The notes beneath the pieces were generated by a model. It was not told the DNA's origin. It did no database searches and worked only from the letters and a program-made list of their open reading frames with translations. A stretch of 64,000 nucleotides of DNA from the NCBI GenBank assembly GCA_900767415.1, contig CAAFYZ010000028.1, forward strand, positions 44,808 through 108,807. Reading direction: 5' to 3'. How positions within the stretch are numbered: the first letter of the stretch is position 1; the number at the start of each line of letters is the position of its first letter. Below are positions 57,565-64,000 of the stretch, in pieces. The position numbers and the translations under genes are program-made. This DNA is from Clostridia bacterium. Its GTDB lineage: Bacteria > Bacillota > Clostridia > Oscillospirales > CAG-272.

Positions 57565-60219
57565 ATGGCTGACAAGCAGGAAAAACCGACCGAACAGATC
57601 GAAGATATTCTTCAGAAAATCAAAGAAGAATATAAGGTCGGCGGCATTACCGAACATAAAAACGAAGATGGCGCGACGGAATTCGTCTTTCGGGACGAGC
57701 CGCACGGACTTGTTTTCGAAGAAGAGAAAAAGGCGATCTCCCCCCTTGCGGAGCATGAAAAGACGGCCCCGAAAGTGGAGGAGAGCGTTCTCGTCGATCC
57801 GGAAAAAGAAAAGAAGAGCAAGGAGACACCGCTCCCCGCAGGGGAAGAATTTCTTGTCCCCGAGAATTTCAGCGTCAACGAAAAGTACAATACACCCGTA
57901 GCGGAAGAAGACCGCCCGAGGATCTGGACAACCTATCTTCCGCGCTTTACCGAGGTGAGCGAGAATTACCGCATGGTAAACGATCCGCGTCCGCGGACGG
58001 GCGGCACGTCGGTGTCACAGACAACGCCGCGCAAGCCGTCGCCTTCCGATCCCACGGCGGAAAACGACACGACTCCCGTCGCCGATGCGAAGGAAGTCAA
58101 CGTCAACGCACCGACCCCCGATCCGGAAGAGAATCGGATCCGCCTTTCCAAGCCGACGGTGAATCCCGCCGATGCCAAGCGGGAGCCGACGCTGGAAGAA
58201 GAAGAGGAGAGAATCCGCAGGATCGTGGGCGACGACCGCATGACCAAGCCGGAAGAGCCCGAAAAAGAAGAGCCGCCCGTCAAAGAGACGGAAGAACGAA
58301 CGGTTTACGATCTGCCCGACCCGAAAGGGGTGCCCGCGGTTTTTGACGGCGACGTGAACGATATTTACGGCGAAAAGATTTCTTCGCCGAAAGAAGACGA
58401 ACCTCTCAGTATTCTGACCCCCGAAGGGAAGAAGAGAAAGAATTCGGACTATACCAGTTTTTCTCAGCGCTTTGCTTTCAAAGACCGCTTTGTCGACGCC
58501 ATCGCGTCCCTTCGCGTGCGCTTCATCGCCGCCGCGGTGCTGACCGCTGTTCTTCTTTTGCTTGAGAACCTCGGCGCACTCGGCGTAGACCCCGTCGCTC
58601 TCTTGCACCTTTCTTCGCTTCCCGGTGCGCTGGCGATTCTCGATCTCGAATTTATCGTCTGCCTTTTCGCGCTCGGACTTCCCGAGACGATCGTCGCGGT
58701 CCGTTCGCTTTGGAACGGACGGGCGAAGTGCGACCTGTTTTTGCCGGCGGCGTTCCTCTTTTACGCGGTATATTGCCTGACGGTCGTCGTGTATCAGCCG
58801 GCGGAATATCCGCTCTTCGGCGCGCTGTACGGCGTCGCGGTTATGAGTGCTGTCGCCTCGTCGTACTTCTCGGCGAACGCGGAGTTTATGAGTTTCAAAC
58901 TGGTTTCCATCAACGGGAAAAAGCAGGTGGTCGAAAAGAAGATGACCCGTTCGCTCGAAAGGGAAAACATCGCCCTTGACGGCACGGTGGACGAATACAA
59001 GTCCAAGACCGCACGCTTTTTCCGTACGACGTTCGTGTCGGATTTCTTCCGCCGCAATTCCAAGAGCGCGGAGAATTCGCAGTCGGTCCTTCTTCTGTTC
59101 GCCGTAGCGCTCGGAGTTTCGCTCGTTACGGGCGTGATCGCCTATTTCATCGTCGGCGGCATGGTGGCGTCGCTCGCCTCCTTCCTCCTCGTTTTCATGC
59201 TGTCGTTCCCCTCGTTTTCGCTTCTGTCGCATAAACTCTCCTATTACCGCTCCGAAAAAGAATCCCTTACGGAAGACAGTACCGTCATCGGCGAGACCTC
59301 CTATTACGACTACGCCGGCGTCGACGTCGTTACCTTTGAAGACACCGAGATCTTCGGTAAGGACGATGTGGCACTTCAGCGCGTTATGCTCTACGGAGAC
59401 AAACAAAACTTTACAAAAGCGCTGAAACAGATGTCCGCCCTCTTCTCCCTCCTCGGCGGTCCGCTGGATTATATCTTTGCGAATTCGCTGGAAAAACGCT
59501 GTCCTCCCGCCGAGCACGCCGCAGTGGAAACGGACGGTATCCGCGGCGAGGTGGAAGGCGTTACGGTCTATGCCGGGACGGAAGAGTATATGCGTCGCCA
59601 CGGGATTACGATCCCCTCCGACACGGCAGGGACACAGGACAAGGTGTACGATACCACCCGCGTGATGTATGCCGCGGAGGCAGGGCGCGTCTATGCGAAA
59701 TTCTATCTTCGCTATTCCTTCTCGGAAGAATATACGATGCTCCTTCCTTTGCTGAAAGAGGCAGGGATCGTAACGCTCGTTTATACCCGCGATCCCAATG
59801 TCAACAACGAACTGGTTCATAAACTGACCACCGGCGAAGACATCATTCGCGTCATGCATAAGAAGGTACCCCTTTCCGAAGACAGGAAAATCTATCCGCG
59901 GATCAGTGCCGGCATCGTTACGCTCGGCGACAAGACCAATGCGATCAATATGCTTTTGCTTTCCAAAAAGTATGTGAAATTCCAGAAGACGCTCCGTAGC
60001 ACAGCGACCGTCGCCGCCGCGACAGGGGGTGCCGCGGCAGTGCTTCTCTCGCTCTTCGGTATGGCGGGTGCGCCCTCCCTCTTCTTTGCCGTATGGCAGA
60101 CGGTGTGGATCGGCGTTCTGGTTTTCCTGACACGGAGTGCGTTTCCCGTCGGGAAAAAGCGGAATCAGAAAGAGATCCGGCAGACCCTTCCCGCCGTGAT
60201 TGAACGGAGAAAGGAATGA
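57565..60219 (+). CDS. Membrane protein related to P-type ATPases, catalytic motif lost
   Basis: 884 aa. Residues 1-310 are disordered, very rich in Glu, Lys and Pro. From about 320 come membrane helices (LTAVLLLLENLG; SVLLLFAVALGVSLVTGVIAYFIVGG; SLASFLLVFMLSFPSF). The cytoplasmic part looks like a heavy-metal P-type ATPase: VDVVTFEDTEIF stands where FDKTGT should be (Glu592-Asp593-Thr594-Glu595), EGVTVYAGTEEYMRRHGI resembles the N domain, and YSFSEEYTMLLPLLKEAGIVTLVYTRD the P domain. The phosphorylated Asp, Lys and Gly are gone, so it cannot work as a pump. It is coupled to the next gene. Function unknown; a regulatory or structural role is inferred. Confidence 0.75.
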   Translation: MADKQEKPTEQIEDILQKIKEEYKVGGITEHKNEDGATEFVFRDEPHGLVFEEEKKAISPLAEHEKTAPKVEESVLVDPEKEKKSKETPLPAGEEFLVPENFSVNEKYNTPVAEEDRPRIWTTYLPRFTEVSENYRMVNDPRPRTGGTSVSQTTPRKPSPSDPTAENDTTPVADAKEVNVNAPTPDPEENRIRLSKPTVNPADAKREPTLEEEEERIRRIVGDDRMTKPEEPEKEEPPVKETEERTVYDLPDPKGVPAVFDGDVNDIYGEKISSPKEDEPLSILTPEGKKRKNSDYTSFSQRFAFKDRFVDAIASLRVRFIAAAVLTAVLLLLENLGALGVDPVALLHLSSLPGALAILDLEFIVCLFALGLPETIVAVRSLWNGRAKCDLFLPAAFLFYAVYCLTVVVYQPAEYPLFGALYGVAVMSAVASSYFSANAEFMSFKLVSINGKKQVVEKKMTRSLERENIALDGTVDEYKSKTARFFRTTFVSDFFRRNSKSAENSQSVLLLFAVALGVSLVTGVIAYFIVGGMVASLASFLLVFMLSFPSFSLLSHKLSYYRSEKESLTEDSTVIGETSYYDYAGVDVVTFEDTEIFGKDDVALQRVMLYGDKQNFTKALKQMSALFSLLGGPLDYIFANSLEKRCPPAEHAAVETDGIRGEVEGVTVYAGTEEYMRRHGITIPSDTAGTQDKVYDTTRVMYAAEAGRVYAKFYLRYSFSEEYTMLLPLLKEAGIVTLVYTRDPNVNNELVHKLTTGEDIIRVMHKKVPLSEDRKIYPRISAGIVTLGDKTNAINMLLLSKKYVKFQKTLRSTATVAAATGGAAAVLLSLFGMAGAPSLFFAVWQTVWIGVLVFLTRSAFPVGKKRNQKEIRQTLPAVIERRKE

Positions 60220-60221
60220 TC

Positions 60222-62075
60222 ATGAGCGAAAAAACGCATATTTCCTCGGTATTAAAATCCGTGGAGAAACCCGGTCGCTATACCGGGGGAGAATACCATG
60301 CCATCATCAAAGACAAAGCGGCGGTAAAATGCCGCTTTGCCTTCTGTTTTCCCGACGTTTACGAGATCGGTATGTCCAATCTCGGCGTCAGGATTCTTTA
60401 CGACGTCCTGAATCGGGATCCCGACATCTGGTGCGAGCGCGCCTATGCGCCGTGGACGGACATGAAAGAGAGAATGGAAACCTACGGGCTTCCGCTCACC
60501 GCGCTGGAGAGCGGCGATCCGGTTTCCGTTTTTGACATTGTTGCGTTCTCACTCCATTACGAACTCTGTTACCCGACCTTCCTCGGGATGCTGAAACTCG
60601 GCGGTTTTCCGCTTCTTTCGTCGGAGAGAGGAGAGGACTGTCCGATCATTCTCGGCGGAGGTCCCTGCACCTTCAATTCGGAACCGGTCGCCGACTTTTT
60701 CGATCTTCTCAACATCGGGGAAGGGGAAGAGGTTCTTCACGAGATCGTCCGCCTGTATATCCGCATGAAAGAGGAGGGCACATACACGCGCACCGCGTTT
60801 TTGCGTGCCGCTGCCGGGATCGAGGGAGTGTACGTCCCGTCACTTTACGAAGTGCGCTATCACGAGGACGGAACTCTGTATCCCTATCTCCCGAAGTACC
60901 CCGACGTGCCGGCAAGGGTGAGAAAACGCATCGTTGCCGACCTTGATACGGCACCCTATCCGGAAAACCCGGTGCTTCCGTATGTGGAGACGGTGCACGA
61001 CCGCATCGTCCTCGAAGTGTATCGCGGTTGCATCCGCGGCTGTCGGTTCTGCCAGGCGGGGATGATCTATCGCCCGATCCGCGAAAAATCGCCGGAGACG
61101 CTTTGCAGAAGTGCAAAATGCCTTTACGAAAATACGGGATATGACGAGATTTCTCTGATCTCGCTCTCCATCAGCGACTATTCCCGTCTGCCGGAGCTGA
61201 CCGACCGTCTTCTCTCCTGGACGGACGAAAAGCGTGTCAGTCTCTCTCTTCCGTCTCTTCGACTGGACAGTTTTTCCGAGGAACTGATGAAAAAGGTTTC
61301 TTCCGTCCGCACGGGCGGGTTGACCTTCGCGCCCGAGGCGGGGACACAGCGGCTTCGCGACGTCATCAATAAGAACGTGACCGAAGAGGACCTCGAGCGT
61401 GCCGTCGGCATTGCGTTCCGCGGCGGGAAGAGCAATGTCAAACTGTATTTTATGAACGGTCTGCCGACCGAGACGGCGGAGGATATCGAAGGGATCGCCG
61501 CCATGTCCAAAAAGGTGATTGACTGCTATTATGCCCTGCCGAAAGAAGAGCGCCCGCGCGGCGTCGGCGTGACGATCAGCGTCGCCTGCTTCGTGCCGAA
61601 GCCGTTCACCGCATTCCAATGGGAAAAGCAGGATTCTTTCGATGCCCTTGCCGAAAAGCAGGAGCATCTCCGACAGTGCATCACCGACCGCAGAATCCGC
61701 TATACGTATCATGATGCGAAGACGTCGTTTATCGAGGCGGTCTTTACCCGCGGCGACCGCCGCCTCTCCCGCGTTTTGTTGCGTGCCGTAGAGCTCGGCG
61801 CATACCTTGACGCCTGGGACGAGTGCTTCGACTTCGATCGTTGGATGCAGGCGTTTTCCGATACGGGGATCGACCCCGCACATTATACGACGCGGGGATT
61901 CGCTCTTGACGAAGTACTGCCGTGGGATGTAATCGACCCCGGCGTTACCAAAGAATTTCTTCTTCGCGAGCGCGCACGCGCATACCGCGGGGAGACGACG
62001 CCGTCCTGCGCCGAGCAGTGTTCGGCTTGCGGGGCAAATCACCTGGGAGGGAAAACAAGATGGTGCAGGAAATGA
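60222..62075 (+). CDS. TIGR03960 family B12-binding radical SAM protein
   Basis: 617 aa. N-terminal region with RFAFCFPDVYEIGMSNLGVRILYDVLN and AFSLHYELCYPTFLGMLKLGGFP, cobalamin-binding-like GGGPCTFNSEPVADFFDLLNIGEGEE, then radical SAM YRGCIRGCRFCQAGMIYRPIREKSPE with its C-x3-C-x2-C. C-terminal CAEQCSACGANHLGG adds three Cys. Pairs with the next gene everywhere it occurs to my knowledge. The start at 60222 is preferred over ATG 60216 because AAAGGA then lies 8 bp away. Confidence 0.93.
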   Translation: MSEKTHISSVLKSVEKPGRYTGGEYHAIIKDKAAVKCRFAFCFPDVYEIGMSNLGVRILYDVLNRDPDIWCERAYAPWTDMKERMETYGLPLTALESGDPVSVFDIVAFSLHYELCYPTFLGMLKLGGFPLLSSERGEDCPIILGGGPCTFNSEPVADFFDLLNIGEGEEVLHEIVRLYIRMKEEGTYTRTAFLRAAAGIEGVYVPSLYEVRYHEDGTLYPYLPKYPDVPARVRKRIVADLDTAPYPENPVLPYVETVHDRIVLEVYRGCIRGCRFCQAGMIYRPIREKSPETLCRSAKCLYENTGYDEISLISLSISDYSRLPELTDRLLSWTDEKRVSLSLPSLRLDSFSEELMKKVSSVRTGGLTFAPEAGTQRLRDVINKNVTEEDLERAVGIAFRGGKSNVKLYFMNGLPTETAEDIEGIAAMSKKVIDCYYALPKEERPRGVGVTISVACFVPKPFTAFQWEKQDSFDALAEKQEHLRQCITDRRIRYTYHDAKTSFIEAVFTRGDRRLSRVLLRAVELGAYLDAWDECFDFDRWMQAFSDTGIDPAHYTTRGFALDEVLPWDVIDPGVTKEFLLRERARAYRGETTPSCAEQCSACGANHLGGKTRWCRK

Positions 62076-62755
62076 CGCCGATCACCGTTCGGGTGAAGTT
62101 TTGCAAAACGGGGAATCTTCAATACATTTCCCACCTGGATCTCGTCCGTACCATGAATAAGGTGGTGACCCGCACCGCCCTGCCGCTCTGGTATACCGAA
62201 GGGTTCAATCCGAAGCCGAAGATGGTCTTCGCCGCCACGCTTTCCATCGGGACGGAGAGCGTCGTCGAGTTTATGGACCTTCGCCTGACCGAGCGGGCAG
62301 ATCCGACGGAGATCATGGATGCTCTGAATCGGAATCTTACGGAAGAGATGCAGGTGTCCGAGGTTTACTATCCGCAGACACGGCTGACCGATCTGAAATG
62401 GCTTCGCTACGATATCACGATCGATACCGAGGGCGCTGATGCCGAACTTGCCGCAAAATGCGAACTTTTGTTGTCGAACGATAGCGTTATCACTGAGAAA
62501 AAAGGAAAAAACGGAGAACTTCGTTCGGTTGATATCCGTCCGCTGATCCATACGGTGAAGGCGACGGCAGAGAAGGGGACACTTCACATTTTCTGTATTC
62601 TTTCCGGTGATGCCTCTGCGTTTTTGAATCCCGAGCTCGTCGTTCGGTATCTGAAAAAAGAGGCGGGGATTCTTTCCGACCCCTGCCTTGTCAAGGAAGG
62701 ATATCGGATTCTTCGTGCCGGGGCATATCGGGAAGATATGACACCGTTCCGCTGA
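62060..62755 (+). CDS. TIGR03936 family radical SAM-associated protein (DUF2344)
   Basis: 231 aa. VRVKFCKTGNLQYISHLDLVRTMNKVVTRTALPLWYTEGFNPKPKMVFAATLSIGTES in outline is the DUF2344 start; it overlaps the radical SAM gene by 16 bp and shows GGGAGGG upstream, so translation is coupled. Substrate of the pair is unknown. The C-terminal part is less conserved. Confidence 0.92.
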   Translation: MVQEMTPITVRVKFCKTGNLQYISHLDLVRTMNKVVTRTALPLWYTEGFNPKPKMVFAATLSIGTESVVEFMDLRLTERADPTEIMDALNRNLTEEMQVSEVYYPQTRLTDLKWLRYDITIDTEGADAELAAKCELLLSNDSVITEKKGKNGELRSVDIRPLIHTVKATAEKGTLHIFCILSGDASAFLNPELVVRYLKKEAGILSDPCLVKEGYRILRAGAYREDMTPFR

Positions 62756-62764
62756 TTCTCCGCG

Positions 62765-63130
62765 TCAGAAAATACTGTCGGGATTGATGCCCGAAAGCCG
62801 CCCGAGATGCGAAAATGCGTCTTCGAGGCGGTTTTTTATAACGGTGAATTGCTCCCTGTCGCCGGCTTTTGCCGCACCGATCATCTCCGCAAAACTTTCT
62901 TCGATATTGGTCAGGTCGTCGTGACTTACGCTCAGACTGATGTATCGTTCGTCTTTTGCGAACGCATCGTACAGTGCCGAGACTTCTTTCGCGATATGTT
63001 CGCTTTCGGGGGAAAGGGCGGCGACCTTTTCACGATAATCCGCGGCTTTTTCCACGACGACGGCGGCATTGATAAAGACGAAGAGAGTGACCGCGATGAG
63101 CAGGGTGACCGCGGCGATTTTGGTTTTCAT
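62765..63130 (-). CDS. DUF4363 family protein
   Basis: 121 aa with one N-terminal helix (residues 3-24) and a helical outer region (HDDLTNIEESFAEMIGAAKAGDREQFTVIKNRLEDAFSHL in outline). DUF4363 is typically encoded behind DUF421. The start overlaps the DUF421 stop (ATGA), so they are coupled. Function unknown. Confidence 0.8.
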   Translation of the reverse strand: MKTKIAAVTLLIAVTLFVFINAAVVVEKAADYREKVAALSPESEHIAKEVSALYDAFAKDERYISLSVSHDDLTNIEESFAEMIGAAKAGDREQFTVIKNRLEDAFSHLGRLSGINPDSIF

Positions 63131-63804
63131 GATTTTATCGTTTCCTTTCGTGTCAAAGAGGTGTTCCCGAGGTCATCGACGGTGAGAAGAAATACCTCGG
63201 AGAGTTTGACGCCGTAACGGGAGAAGACGCCGTCGAGCCACGCTCGGTTATAGCCGAGGGCTTTCAGATTTTCTTCGTTCACCTCTCTGTCGGCGACGAT
63301 CAGATGTGCGATCCCGGGGTCGGAGGTTTGCGTCAGCCCTTCTTTTGTGATGGGCTGACAGTCCGCGCGCAGGGTGACCGACAGTTTTCCGCTTTGTTCG
63401 AGGATGGCATAGGCGACCTCCGAGATGTCCGCGATCCCGAGTACCCGCAACTCGGAGAGCAACTCGTTTACGGAGATGCGGTTGTCTTCGAGTACTTTTT
63501 GACGGATCTTTCCTTTATATATAATATAGACGGGTTGCCCTTCGATCAGCCGCTTGAGTTTTTCCGAGCGGTTTTTGACGGAGGAGAGGAGAATTTCCGC
63601 CGACAGGATGAAGAGGATCGGAATCAGCGCGTTGAGCAGCGGGAGGTCGGGATCGTCGATCGGGATCGCCGCCACTTCCGAGATGAGAAGAGTGGACACA
63701 AGTTCGCCGACTTCCAGTTCGCCGAGCTGCCGCTTTCCCATCAGTTTCAGCGTCAGGGATAAAAAGAAATAAATCAGGACGATTCTGAAAAATATGGACG
63801 CCAT
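63127..63804 (-). CDS. DUF421 (YetF/YcaP-type) membrane protein
   Basis: 225 aa. Three membrane helices at the N-terminus (MASIFFRIVLIYFFLSLTLKLMGKRQLGELEVGELVSTLLISEVAAIPI in outline), then cytoplasmic beta-rich YetF domains (PVYIIYKGKIRQKVLEDNRISVNELLSELR; VAYAILEQSGKLSVTLRAD). In Bacillus the YetF family is membrane bound and some act in spore germination (YetF, YdfR). Operon with DUF4363. Confidence 0.9.
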   Translation of the reverse strand: MASIFFRIVLIYFFLSLTLKLMGKRQLGELEVGELVSTLLISEVAAIPIDDPDLPLLNALIPILFILSAEILLSSVKNRSEKLKRLIEGQPVYIIYKGKIRQKVLEDNRISVNELLSELRVLGIADISEVAYAILEQSGKLSVTLRADCQPITKEGLTQTSDPGIAHLIVADREVNEENLKALGYNRAWLDGVFSRYGVKLSEVFLLTVDDLGNTSLTRKETIKS

Positions 63805-63902
63805 AACACGCTCCTTTTGCGTTCGATACCTTTAGTTTTGGATTTTTGGCAAAAAATACGCAAAAAATCATGAAAAAACCCAAAAAATCTTTCAAAAAGG
63901 GG

Positions 63903-63931
63903 TTGACAAAGGGCGGGAAGTGTGATAGAAT
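63903..63931 (+). promoter_or_regulatory. Strong promoter at window edge, likely of an rRNA operon
   Basis: TTGACA (63903-63908), 17-bp spacer ending AGTGTGA, TAGAAT (63926-63931). The following leader contains TCATTGAAAATTGAACAAC (63960-63978), the type of box seen before 16S or in rRNA spacers of Firmicutes. No gene starts before the window ends. Confidence 0.7.
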
Positions 63932-64000
63932 AAGAAAGCTGTCGATAAGAGACGGCTCGGTCATTGAAAATTGAACAACACGAAAAAGAGAAGAAGAACA

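Noticed and set aside
58015..59859. 614-codon minus-strand frame
   Set aside because: Mirror of the pseudo-P-type ATPase gene; His/Arg/Gly-rich shadow composition.
60216..60221. ATG 60216 as start of the TIGR03960 gene
   Set aside because: The AAAGGA site abuts it; ATG 60222 has the right spacing.

Overview
The window reads as a chromosomal stretch of a GC-rich (by eye mid-50s percent), anaerobic, spore-forming member of the Clostridia. Evidence: the anaerobic ribonucleotide reductase activase NrdG, the spore germination protease Gpr with a sigma-G-like promoter, a YtvI-type sporulation membrane protein, Firmicutes-type uncharacterised families (DUF4364, DUF5685, DUF6472, DUF421/DUF4363, TIGR03960/TIGR03936), and near-consensus sigma-A promoters, almost all with a 17-bp spacer and an extended -10 TG. 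I cannot place it to genus. The window opens inside uvrA and closes in what looks like the leader of an rRNA operon.

Layout. 1-8.7 kb: end of uvrA, nrdG, dut, an RluA-type pseudouridine synthase, upp, a sugar nucleotidyltransferase, a cytidylate-kinase-like protein, the NAD(P)HX repair enzyme and an S-layer-homology surface protein. 8.8-12.9 kb: a tightly coupled operon of a giant BspA-like leucine-rich-repeat protein, an HPr-kinase-like ATPase and a PqqD-like protein. 12.9-16.6 kb: a COG2509-type flavoprotein, a possible PD-(D/E)XK protein and an ADP-ribosylglycohydrolase. 16.8-18.6 kb: a sharply AT-rich island with its own promoter and one gene, a DEDD exonuclease fused to an HNH-like domain. 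18.7-26.8 kb: a YerC/TrpR-HisZ fusion, an SDR enzyme, a hairpin-repeat array beside tRNA-Arg(CCG), a YjbR protein, a solute-binding lipoprotein overlapping a hybrid sensor kinase, a lipoprotein of unknown role and a serine recombinase.

27-46.7 kb is mainly housekeeping: RsuA-type synthase, Tex, DUF5685-DnaJ, RimO, PgsA, cyclophilin, YtvI, L28, RdgB, a TRIC channel, rpsO-pnp with a structured intergenic region, a cation/proton antiporter, an alpha/beta hydrolase, an HPr-like protein without the catalytic His, rplM-rpsI, and an Mrr-like nuclease with DUF6472. 46.8-64 kb: a PDZ/radical-SAM/DUF512 protein with der, obg, gpr, an oligopeptide-binding lipoprotein, DUF4364, an orphan sigma factor, a shortened tRNA-like element ahead of a zinc-ribbon gene, rlmB, a P-type-ATPase-like protein with a destroyed phosphorylation motif, the TIGR03960/TIGR03936 pair and DUF421/DUF4363.

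The most unusual items are the exonuclease-HNH island, the YerC-HisZ fusion (a plausible one-piece histidine sensor and repressor), the LRR/HprK-like/PqqD operon without a visible radical SAM partner, the pseudo-P-type ATPase, the hairpin array downstream of tRNA-Arg and the tRNA-like element with no room for an anticodon arm. All function calls come from reading motifs by eye; no database search was run.
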